Positions 10,906-19,516 of a stretch of DNA of 64,000 nt are shown here, one piece after another (the stretch's first letter is position 1; each line of letters begins with the position of its first letter). This stretch comes from Paracentrotus lividus. Its lineage: Eukaryota > Echinodermata > Echinoidea > Camarodonta > Echinidae. Where the stretch lies: NCBI GenBank assembly GCA_940671915.1, contig CALNVZ010003432.1, positions 11,386,630-11,450,629 of the forward strand, read 5' to 3'. Below the pieces are notes generated by a model. The model ran no database searches. It was given only the letters and a program-made list of their open reading frames with translations, and was not told the DNA's origin. Made by a program: the position numbers and the translations under genes.

Positions 10906-12533
10906 CCCGATATTCCGCGAGTCCGTTATCACGGGTCCGATAGTCCGCGGGTCCGTTAGTCCGCGGGTCCGAAAGTCCGCGGTCCGATAGTCCGCGCGGG
11001 GGGGGGTTGATGTTCGTTGTCCGAAATGAAATAAGATTCTTAATCCGAAAATGAACTAAGGTTCGTTTTTCCATAAATGAAACAAACTAATTTTAGTAAC
11101 AAAAACGGTGTTGTAATTCGAAAATGAGAAAAAGGATAATTTATTATGCAATAATAGTCTCAGCGGAGGATGATATATTTTTGGGGTAAAGCATGTGTTG
11201 CATCATGAAGTGGCGTAGATCAAGCATCTTGATTTTGATTTTATCTGAACTATTGCTGCCAGAGCAAATGGATTAAGAATGTTGGGGACTGTGTGTTTGT
11301 CATCCATGAATAAACTCCAGATAAGGGGGATTTTTAGGTGGGAGGGGTGTCCTTATTAACAGCTTTTGCTGTTAAATTTTGATTTTCGGAGAATTTATTT
11401 CACAAAATTATCAACGGCGACTTTTTCTGATAAAGAAGGAGTTTCGCTTCAAAATCGGGCCGTTAAGTAGTCCATAACTAAATAATTTATTCCGCAATTG
11501 TTTTCGTTCCGTCTTTATTCATGTTATTTAATGAAGAATTTATTTCCCAACGTTCTCGACGGCGACTTCTTCCGAAAAAGAATAAGTTTCGCTGCTAAAA
11601 TGGGGTCGTTTTTAATCAATAACTAAATAATTAATTCCGTAATTGTATTCGTTCCGTATTTATTTATGAAAGAAATCATTTAAAAACATTATCAAGGGAA
11701 ATTATTCTTTATCGGAAGATTAAGAAATCGCCGCCGATAATGTTTCGAAATAACTTCTTCATGAAATAAAGACGGAGTGGATATAATTGCGGAATTGATT
11801 ATTTAGTCTGGGGTGATAACGGCCCGTTTTTAAAAGCGAAAACTTATTCTTTTTCGGAAGAACTCGCCGCCGACACTTTTTCGAATTAACTTCTTCATGA
11901 AACTAAGACGGTTGGATATAATTGCGGAATGAATTATTTAATTTTTTTTATAGGTCTGGCATTGAGAGATAAACATAATATCGAATCTTGCAGGAAAATG
12001 AACTACTAGTAGTCCCATGAGCCTATGATCATCCCACCTTTGAATATGAATTTTGCGTATACGTATACGCCCCTGCATGCATGGTAACGATAGATCAGCC
12101 CTTCCCATCCTCATGACAATTGAACAGCAATGGTGATTGTACCCTCCCCTCCACCACGCCTGCCCTTTTGATTTTCCCGGCTTCGCCACAGATTATTTCA
12201 GTTTCAGAATAACAAACCTTATTTCATTTTCGGACTAACGAACCTCATTCTATTTTTGGAATAACGAACCTTATTCTATTTGCGGAATAACGAACCTTGA
12301 TCGGAATAACATACCTTATTCTTTTCGGAATGACGAACCTTATTCTATTTTCGGAGTAACGAAACTTATTCTATTTTCAGAATAACGAACCTTTTCTATT
12401 TTAGGAATTACAAACCTTCGGAATAACGAACCTTATTCTATTTTCGGAATAACGAACCTTCACAATAACGAACATCACCCCCCCCCCCGTGGACTAATGG
12501 ACCGGCGGACTAACGGACCCGCGGACTATCGGG
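10906..12533. mobile_element. Foldback element 1 with minisatellite arms
   Basis: The left arm starts CCCGATATTCCGCG and runs through 'gtccgcgggtccgatag' repeats (10910-11000), a G run, then repeats of 'ggttcgtt.ttccgaaa' type. The right arm shows the mirror order: 'ttcggaataacgaacctta' repeats (12200-12470), a C run, then 'ggactaacggacccgcggactatcggg' type repeats ending at 12533. The middle holds two copies of a ~190-bp block with 'aactaaataatttattccg' (about 11380-11690) followed by two copies in inverse orientation (about 11690-11945). The whole 1.6 kb is thus a nested inverted repeat. This matches foldback-type transposons, which have long repetitive inverted ends. No coding sequence was found. 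Confidence 0.75.
12205..12478. repeat. ~26-bp tandem repeat in the right arm of foldback element 1
   Basis: About ten imperfect copies of 'aacgaaccttattctatttt' plus 'cggaat' follow one another. The left arm carries only two or three equivalent units (11000-11085), so the arms are asymmetric. Confidence 0.85.
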
Positions 12534-12698
12534 ATGACCCCACTCAGGCACCCACCAATAATATTTCCCTTTTTTGGAGAGGGAGGGGGGGGGGGTTGTC
12601 TCGTCAGCCACCTGGATCCGCGCCTTCATGCTTAAAAATGTCCACAACATTTTGGGTGACGATTCAATTCACAAATGAACGATGATCGACCATTTTCT

Positions 12699-12704
12699 TT
12701 TATT
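12699..12704 (-). terminator. Polyadenylation signal AATAAA for the GPCR gene
   Basis: On the minus strand AATAAA lies 85 bases past the GPCR stop codon, a normal distance for a short 3' UTR. No competing AATAAA lies closer to the stop. Confidence 0.5.
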
Positions 12705-12789
12705 CGGAGACACTTTAGACGTAAACTTATAAACAGTTAACAAGACCATTGGGAGAACTAAGAAAAGCGATACAAATATATTTAAATCA

Positions 12790-14142
12790 CTATTGATTCT
12801 CGCATAGTCTTCTGCACCTTAGTTCGTTGATACATTCTCTTCTGAAGCGGTTATTCATGAACCCATAGACGAGGGGGTTGACGACATTGCTGATATAAAC
12901 GGTGTGCTTCAAGAAGAAGATGAAGAGATAAAGATGGCTATTGCGAGAAGCTATCTGCACCAATACAGTCATGGGAAAGAAGTTGCCAATGATTGCCGGT
13001 AGCCAAGTGATCAGAAAGACCCCGGTAATGACGAGCATCATATTGGTCGCCTGACGATCAGCGGACGTATAACGGAACGGTTGCCGAACGGCGTTGCCGA
13101 CGTCCCTTTGGTTTACAACGACGTTTCGCACTGGTGATGCGGTTTTGTTCTGATTTGCTGTCTCTGGATTCGAAGGGGATTGTATGCTTGATGTGCCAGC
13201 AGAGTCGCCGATATTTTGGGCATCATTCATTTCGACTGGGGTTAAGGATTTATTAACTGCATTTATACCGACGTTGCCATCTGGTTTGAACGCTTCTGCT
13301 TCTGGTAATCTGTTTACCTCAGTAGACGTATGATTCTCGCAGGTTGACACGGTTGCAACTCGTTCGGAATGTATTTGGATACTACAAGTAGCTGTCTTTG
13401 TGACTGTAAACGTTGTGGTTTTGATAGTTGCACTGACTCTTTCGGTGTTTGCTACGGAATGACTTTCATTTTGACTAGTAGTAGCACGATTATGTTGAAT
13501 ATTTAAGCCATCCATATGTATCCTGACACGACACTGTTGTCGTATCGCACGATATACCCTCCAATATAATACGACAATCAGAACTCCACAAAATACTACC
13601 ATGGTAATCATCAAAGTTTCAAACGCACTTCCGACAGACCCTTCTTGAACACTGCATCGAAACACGTCGTGGTCGTACAACTCACCTTTGGTGTAAAACG
13701 CAATTAAGAACGCCAGGATGAGTGCGACTACGAGACAAGACACCGTAATCATGAGTACTCGACGCGTGGTCATAAATCGGCTGTAAGGCCGACAAATCAG
13801 AAAGTAACGATCGACCGCAATCGTCGCTCCGATAAAGATCGACTGGAGAAGAGAAAGGATGGCGATAAAAGTGATTGTTATGCAGGCGATGTCGCTATGA
13901 AATAAACCAGTCGGAGTGAAAATATACCACAACATCGGGGTGAATAAGCAGACGAACAGATCCGTCATTGCCAGAACGACGATGAAGACCTGCGTGCTCG
14001 TTTTACGACGTCGTTTCAACATCACACGGAGGGTGACGGCGTTCAGAGGAATCCCGACGAAAGCGAGAAGGGAGAAAAATGTCAGCGATAGAACGACAGC
14101 AGGCATCATCGTGGAGTCAGTCTTATATAAGTGTAGCTCCAT
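12790..14142 (-). CDS. Class A (rhodopsin-like) G protein-coupled receptor, single exon
   Basis: This is an uninterrupted 450-residue frame that encodes a seven-helix plasma-membrane receptor. Visible class A landmarks are Asn34 in helix 1 (IPLNAV), LAMTD with Asp61 in helix 2, Cys87 at the top of helix 3 paired with Cys163 in the second extracellular loop, AVDRY (Asp111-Arg112-Tyr113) at the end of helix 3, FLITWLP (Trp380, Pro382) in helix 6 and NPLVY (422-426) in helix 7. Two oddities are the lack of the usual helix-4 tryptophan near residues 129-150 and a very long Ser/Thr/Asn-rich third cytoplasmic loop (about 196-362). The extracellular N terminus is only about 12 residues, and the tail is short with Cys436/442/446. 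The ligand cannot be told from sequence. Intronless orphan receptors of this kind are a known sea urchin expansion. The start is the first Met before helix 1. A possible TATA-like 'tttatag' lies about 60 bases upstream. Confidence 0.93.
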   Translation of the reverse strand: MELHLYKTDSTMMPAVVLSLTFFSLLAFVGIPLNAVTLRVMLKRRRKTSTQVFIVVLAMTDLFVCLFTPMLWYIFTPTGLFHSDIACITITFIAILSLLQSIFIGATIAVDRYFLICRPYSRFMTTRRVLMITVSCLVVALILAFLIAFYTKGELYDHDVFRCSVQEGSVGSAFETLMITMVVFCGVLIVVLYWRVYRAIRQQCRVRIHMDGLNIQHNRATTSQNESHSVANTERVSATIKTTTFTVTKTATCSIQIHSERVATVSTCENHTSTEVNRLPEAEAFKPDGNVGINAVNKSLTPVEMNDAQNIGDSAGTSSIQSPSNPETANQNKTASPVRNVVVNQRDVGNAVRQPFRYTSADRQATNMMLVITGVFLITWLPAIIGNFFPMTVLVQIASRNSHLYLFIFFLKHTVYISNVVNPLVYGFMNNRFRRECINELRCRRLCENQ

Positions 14143-14334
14143 TAAAAATCAAAATGTATTTTTTGTCTGATAAGAAAGGCGTCCAAGCATCTTAGTGACT
14201 ATAAAACGGAATGATTTCGTTTGGGCGACCAACATTTTATTTCATTTCTATGGCTTCCCGCTCCCGAGTCATGACCATTATCCTAGAAACATGTTTATAA
14301 TAAAAGCCTCGTTATATGGTTTCTCCATCTTTAT

Positions 14335-14455
14335 CTCTCTCTCTCTCTCTCTCTCTGTTTCTCTTGCTCTACTCTTTCTCTTTCTATCTCCCTCTCTTTA
14401 TTTGTATTTAAAACTCTCTTTACCTCTGTCTCCCCCCTCTCTCTCTCTCTCTCCT
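14335..14455. repeat. CT-rich microsatellite
   Basis: Blocks of TCTCTC separated by mixed pyrimidines lie just upstream of the GPCR gene on its promoter side. Open frames here are Leu/Ser artefacts. Confidence 0.85.
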
Positions 14456-14772
14456 ATTCTTATGTTGGCTTTCTCTGTTCACTTTTCCAATCAAAGTGTG
14501 GTTATTCAAAGGGCACGCGAGCGAATTGCGAAGGATGCCGCGAATGTCGACAAATAGATAGGTAAAAAAAAAAATAATAATAAATTAATTAAAAAAACAA
14601 AAACAAAAAAAAACAAAAACAAAAAAAAAAATCTTCTGAATGTCTAGCGAATGCGATAAACAGTAATAGTTGCATAGCTAAATACTCTAAAAAATAAAAA
14701 TGGTGGAAAGGGGAAACGCGACTTGTATGTGACCAGTGTATACTGCGAACTTCGCTGTCTGCTCGACGACAT

Positions 14773-14903
14773 TCGGCAAAGTCTCGGGATATCAATTGAG
14801 AATATGACGAAGCTTTTAACCCCCCCCCACCCCCCCCCCGGGGTGGGGGGGGGGGGGTTAAAAGCTTCGTCATATTCTCAATTGATATCCCGAGACTTTG
14901 CCC
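14773..14903. repeat. Near-perfect 130-bp hairpin with C/G-run loop
   Basis: The left arm starts 'ggcaaagtctcgggatatc' and ends 'gaagcttttaaccccccc'. The right arm is its exact reverse complement, ending 'gatatcccgagactttgcc'. Each arm has about 45 bases of mixed sequence plus a run of C or G, with the centre near 14838. No target duplication is obvious, and a second C/G-run pair follows at 14901-14920. It could be a short foldback insertion or an inversion artefact. Confidence 0.85.
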
Positions 14904-14929
14904 CCCCCGGGGGGGGGGGCGATCTGTGA

Positions 14930-16430
14930 CCGCCGCACAACCGCTGCAAATCGCGACCCGAAGTTCGAAGGACTTTTCTTCCATATATCTTGCAAATTTT
15001 GAGACTAAGTTGAATCTAAGTTGGAAAAAATCAGACACTCCTTTGACGCATTACATTCCGCGTAATCGCAGCCCAAAATTGAACGGAAATCGTCATTTGG
15101 GATACGGTTGTGTACTAAATAGGCCTACTGCTTTAAAAAAAATTATAACTTAACATTGTGTGTGCCTTCGTAGCCAATTTCACCCCACCGCAGTCAAAAT
15201 CCCATCCCAAAAAGCCCAACCAGAATAGGGTTAAAATATGCTTGAGAACCAAAGCGGGAGTAAAACACGATCCGGGATGCTTGAGACGTTTTGCAAGATG
15301 ATTATTTCTAAATGTTTACACTGTCGTAGGCAGGATTTGAAGATTGGGGGGGGGGGGCGCTCCCATGTCAGTTTGTAGGCTATATTGCAGAAAGAGGACC
15401 AACTCCTGATCCCTGTGTTTTTAGGCATTTTATTTATTCTCGAACTCCATCTAAAACTAATAATTACTCCCTTTAAAATATCGAATTATCGAAAACTCAT
15501 GGCATGTCGCGTCAGTAAACTAAAAAATGTAAGCACTCACGGAGAAAGCCTTAGTAATGGCTCCGAGTCTCGATTTTTAGATGAAATTCGTATCCTCGAT
15601 AAGCTAGCATGGTAAGAACTTTTAATACATGAAAGGAGTTGGAGAAGTCTTTTAGTTGCTTATCTTGATGATATTTCACATTGGCTTATCAACACGAAAA
15701 AAAAAGAAAAAAAAGAATGTAAAGCAAACAATGAAAAATAAAATAAAAATAAATGATAATGATAATTTTAAAAAATCAATTAAATATATAAATAAAGAAA
15801 ATTGATAAATTCTAATACTGAATTTTGTAAGGCGCCAGCTAGTGTTTGATTCGTCCAATAAATGAAACCGATATCCGGGGTATCCGGCATGCAGTACAGT
15901 ACACGACCGGATTGCGATATCGTTTGATATCGATATAAAAACAAATAGCTAAAAATGTGTTGTATTGGCAACATGGATGGCAATACCGAATCACGATTCA
16001 CCTGTAATTTGCCTCTGGAAAACTGAATTATTCTGAGATTGGTAAGTTTCTGTATTCAACACTAAATAAAATATGTAGTTCGAAGACAGTTAGACAAAAG
16101 GTATTATAACGTAAATGGTATTGTGATCACAATATGGAAGAATGATGTGAAACATGATGCCGTATGCTGTCGCTTGACCTGAGTTGAGATGATGAACGTG
16201 AATGATATGGTGAAGCGTAGTCCGCTTCGCTGTTTACTGCATGATCGGACCGCTGCGCTGTGGCCGGTGGCACGGCCGCGGTGGTGCTGTTGCTGTTGGG
16301 TAACCGTGCAAGTGGCAGTTGACATGCTCTGCCAACCGCCTAATCAGAGTAAATTTTTGATGTTGTCAAGATGTAAAAATCAAAAATTTCTATACAAAAA
16401 TGTACTTGCCTCTACCAGGCATATATAGAC
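14930..16430. other. Gene-poor stretch, no feature recognised
   Basis: This is mixed-composition DNA with poly-A, poly-G (15346-15357) and AT-rich tracts. Short open frames (for example 15231-15428, 16104-16325) show no domain, splice signal or codon bias. The GC-rich block at 16140-16330 has no recognised motif. Confidence 0.4.
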
Positions 16431-16431
16431 T

Positions 16432-16914
16432 TAGACTGACCAGTCCCCGTCGCGAAGTGACGGGAACTGACGGATGATTAGTTGTGGGGCCTGGGGCTGG
16501 TATACCCCGAATCTCTCACAAGTAATATATTTTTTTTTAAATGATACTCACATTGAATTTATGTAACTTCCAAGAATAAAGAGCAGATAGTTCTTCCACA
16601 TATTTATGTGTGCATAACAGTGAGTGATTGATATTTGAAGGCAAAAATCAGTTCAAACACGTAACTTGTGTTCATATCGCAGGTACGGTACATGGCGATA
16701 TAGACCCCCGGTCGCGAGCGCCGTCTGCTATCAAGCTAGCTAGGCGGCTAGAGCAGGCGGCTTTAGCGGGCCGTATGCGCTGCTGTTCAAAAGCACAGCG
16801 ATTTTTTCTACTTCCGGGTCGACCAATCAAAAAGGTCACCCATCAATATTCAACGTAAATGAACAAATCCCTTCTACAGCGCTGTCGCCTTCGGCGCCAG
16901 CGCTGTCATAGTTA
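16432..16914 (+). mobile_element. Degenerate relative of elements A and B
   Basis: The left end contains 'gaccagtccccgtcgcgaag' and 'gacgggaactgac', matching the reverse complement of element A's right end. The right end contains 'gctgtcgccttcggcgccagcgctgtcatagtta', equivalent to the hairpin and TATAGTTA end of element A. An internal 'atactcacattgaat' is also shared. Flanking 9-mers match at only about 6 of 9 positions. The middle does not contain the exon-like module. Confidence 0.45.
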
Positions 16915-17353
16915 CTATAGATAATCCCATTTTTGAATAGGCCTAAGTCGAGTAGATCCATTCTAACGTTAGACCTCTCAGGCACGGATCCAGGGTGGGA
17001 TTTTAACGGGGTGCGAACCGGTGGCAGCCTGATAAGCGGGGGGGGGGGGGGGGGGGGGGGGGTAGGCATTTAAAAAATTTTGGCCTTCGGTCGTTGAAAA
17101 TTCTCAAACAGACTTTAGGGGTAGGTCAGGTCATCGTTCCCTGACGAACAATTGACAAGCCAAAAAAAAAAAAAAAAAGAGGTATTCACATTTTTTAGGG
17201 GGTGCGCTAAACCGAACGAGTCAGTACGTATTTCTAGCGAAGTTTTTTTTTTTCTAGAGAAAAAAAAAAATGTTCACAAATTTCGGGGTCAAGATAATTC
17301 GTACTCACATTGAATCCAGACTGTGAAGGTCCTTCCTCGAATTGGTGACATCT

Positions 17354-17766
17354 GGGTCATTCCATGGGGTTGGGGCAATTTTTCATGCAATGTCCCCTGT
17401 AACGGAGGTATCAACTTTTGCAGATCACCATGAAGATCAATTCAGATTGTGGTTAAGTTTTGAGCTGTCAATGAAAAATTGCTCTCTTTTCTCAGTAATA
17501 GACATTAAAATTGGAAATCTTTTATGGATTTCAAGCAACAGGCACACAAAAAATCTACCACCATTACAGGGACATCATATTGCTTTTACATGGACAAAAT
17601 TTTCATGAGTCAAATTGCAATATGCCATAGTCTTTGAGAAATAATACTGGATGGGACCCCATTTTTTGCTCAGCCATTATTGGAATATATTTGCCTGGTT
17701 TGAAAAAGATATGGATTTGGAGTTGTGGTATGTCACAAAAATTGCCCCAACCCTGTGGAATCACCC
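17354..17766. mobile_element. 413-bp MITE inserted in element B
   Basis: The terminal inverted repeats are about 30 bp: GGGTCATTCCATGGGGTTGG at the left and the complement of GGGTGATTCCACAGGGTTGG at the right, both followed inward by GGCAATTTTT. ATCT occurs on both flanks (17350-17353 and 17767-17770). The block is absent from element A, which confirms it as a discrete insertion. The two short frames it contains are shadows. Confidence 0.8.
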
Positions 17767-17979
17767 ATCTGCCAAATATTTCACTTGAAAGTAATAACGA
17801 AATAAGATGAAAAATACTGGAAAACAGAGACATCCACCACGTAATTTCTAATTTCAGTTGCAAGGTTAGGTCATCTGGAAGTGGAACGTCGTCTGCTCCA
17901 ACTTCACGTCTCCGTCGCGCTGCGTGCCTGTTCAATTAATTCTTCGCACAGAATTATGGGACGGAGGTCATGAATCGAA

Positions 17980-17987
17980 TGACGTCA
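17980..17987. promoter_or_regulatory. CRE-type octamer TGACGTCA in element B
   Basis: A perfect TGACGTCA lies 7 bases before the exon-like ATG at 17995, at the same spacing as in element A. Confidence 0.45.
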
Positions 17988-17994
17988 TTGAAAG

Positions 17995-18051
17995 ATGGCA
18001 GCGATGGCACCGAAAATTTTAGAAGAAACAAGACCAACGGAAAATTCATTG
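17995..18051 (+). other. Exon-like module: ATG, 19 codons, splice donor (inside element B)
   Basis: The ATG at 17995 begins a frame MAAMAPKILEETRPTENSL that ends at the donor G|GTAAGTC (18052). It aligns at DNA level with the element A module (7784-7843), but a 1-base and a 2-base indel shift the reading frame after the fifth codon. The start context and donor are better preserved than the protein, which suggests selection on, or simple youth of, the 5'-exon signals. No acceptor partner was identified inside B. Confidence 0.35.
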
Positions 18052-18147
18052 GTAAGTCAAAAAGCTCTTATATACTTAATTTTGTCCCCGCCGAACGTGT
18101 TCGAGCAGGGACTATGAAACGGGCTCCGTACGTGTGTTGTGTGTGTC

Positions 18148-18213
18148 CGTCCATCCGTCCGCCGTCCATCCGTCCGTCCATCCGTCCGTCCATCCGTCCG
18201 TCCGTCCGTGCGT
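18148..18213. repeat. (TCCG/TCCA)n microsatellite
   Basis: Tandem 'tccgtccatccg' units. The open frame here is an Arg-Pro-Ser-Ile artefact. Confidence 0.9.
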
Positions 18214-18235
18214 CCGTATGTGATCAAAATCTTCA

Positions 18236-19135
18236 ATTTGCTACTCCTTCACCATTTTTCATCCGATTTGATTCCGTTAGCTTTATATGATAGCACTAGG
18301 TGATGGCTTTCTAAACTTCCTCACAGAATTTTGACCTTTGACCTTTGACCCTGATTTTTACCTTTATTGTACATTGGTTACAAAATGCTACTCTTCGCCA
18401 TTTTTCATCCGATTTTCGATTTTGTTTGCTTTATGATATAGCACTAGGTGAGGACTACAAAACTTCCTCACGGAATTTTGACTTTGACCCCTTTGACCTT
18501 TGACCTTTTTTTTTGGACCTATATTGTACATTGTTACAAAATGCTACTCCTTCGCCATTTTTCATCCGATTTCGATTTTGTTGCTTTATGATATCGCACT
18601 AGGTGAGGACTACAAAAACTTCCTCACGGAATTTCGACTTTTGACCCCTTTGAAACTTGACCTTGATTTTTTGACCTATATTGTACATTGGTTACAAAAT
18701 GATACTCCTTCGCCATTTTTCATCGATTTCGATTTGTTTGCTTTATGATATCGCACTACGTGAGGACTACAAACTTCCTCACGGAATTTCGACTTTGACC
18801 CCTTTGACCTTGACCTTGATTTTTGACCTATATTGTACATTGGTTACAAAATGCTACTTCCTTCGCCATTTTTCATCCGATTTCGATTTTGTTTGCTTTA
18901 TGATATAGCACTAGGTGAGGACTACAAAAACTTCCTCACGGAATTTTGACTTTTGACCCCTTTGACCTTTGACCTTGATTTTTGACATTATTGTACATTG
19001 GTTACAAAATGCTACTCCTTCGCCATTTTTCATCTGATTTCGATTTTGTTGCTTTATGAATAGCACTATATCATATTGTACATTGGCTACAAAAATGCTA
19101 CTTCTTCGCCATTTTTTACCCGATTTCGATTCTGT
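18236..19135. repeat. ~155-bp tandem repeat, six to seven copies
   Basis: The unit contains 'tactccttcgccatttttca', 'gctttatgatatagcacta', 'cttcctcacggaatttt' and repeated 'tgacctttgacc', then 'attgtacattggttacaaa'. Copies start near 18242, 18390, 18544, 18704, 18855, 19012 and 19100 (partial). The repeated TGACCTTTGACC is a direct-repeat nuclear-receptor-like half-site pattern, noted only as a sequence coincidence. Confidence 0.9.
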
Positions 19136-19516
19136 TTGCCTTATGTGATAGCACTGATCGTATATAATGGGAATTTTACATTATCGGCGGGGACATATAT
19201 TACGCATCGCGTAATTTACTAATCCACTTGTTAGGTCGTTGTTACGCGTGAAACATCATAGATGATAAAAATAGATATTTAACATTATATTAATTAAATT
19301 GACCAGTATAATCACTTTCCGCCTCATCATCACTGAAAGTTACGCTATAAATAGGGGTGGTTGAAGTACAGCCCCGTCGCCTTTGGCGACGGGGCTGTGT
19401 ATAGTTAGGGGAGCGCTAGAAAGTTCTGTGTACAAAAGGTATGCTGATTTCCCAATCTTACGGGGTGCTCTAGCACCTTCAGCCCCTCCCCCCCTGGATC
19501 CGCGCCTGCCTCTAAC

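Larger units (their letters stand above)
10671..12626. mobile_element. Possible hAT-like element enclosing a foldback element
   Basis: The left end AAGGTGCGGATC (10671) and the right end GATCCGCGCCTT (12626) form an 11/12 inverted match. They resemble the 'CAGGCGCGGATCCAG' ends at 16979 and 19508. The foldback element at 10906-12533 sits between them. Flanking 8-mers match only partly, so the outer boundary is uncertain. No transposase frame is present. Confidence 0.35.
18084..19194. mobile_element. Insertion with GTCCCCGCCGA ends and internal tandem array
   Basis: The block begins GTCCCCGCCGA and ends TCGGCGGGGAC, an 11-bp inverted repeat, and interrupts homology between elements A and B. 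After the left end comes a (TCCG/TCCA)n tract (18148-18213), then the 155-bp array. No target duplication is clear. The class is unknown, and no protein frame is credible. Confidence 0.55.
17208..19407 (+). mobile_element. Element B, larger relative of element A, itself carrying two insertions
   Basis: It starts TAAACCGA and ends TATAGTTA, flanked by ggggTgcgc (17199-17207) and ggggAgcgc (19408-19416), an 8/9 matching 9-bp duplication. Aligned with the reverse complement of element A, it shares the left end, 'cactcacattgaat', the TGACGTCA/ATG/donor module, 'agctcttatatac', 'gtcgttgttacgcgtgaaac', 'attaaattgaccagtata', and the terminal hairpin. Relative to A it has two extra blocks: a 413-bp TIR element (17354-17766) and a 1.1-kb block with a 155-bp tandem array (18084-19194). 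Confidence 0.75.
16979..19508. mobile_element. hAT-like element hosting a nest of insertions (element D)
   Basis: Ends read CAGGCACGGATCCAGGG (16979) and CCCTGGATCCGCGCCTG (19508), a 16/17 inverted match. Both are flanked by the 5-bp direct repeat CCTCT (16974-16978 and 19509-19513). On both sides 'tctaacgttaga' lies next to this. A 5-bp duplication would fit the hAT5-type subgroup better than classic 8-bp hAT elements. Only about 330 bp belong to D itself. The rest is element B (17208-19407), which landed inside it. Long G and C runs lie near both ends. No transposase frame. Confidence 0.65.

Noticed and set aside
13916..14170. 84-codon plus-strand frame over the receptor N terminus
   Set aside because: Antisense shadow of the GPCR coding sequence.
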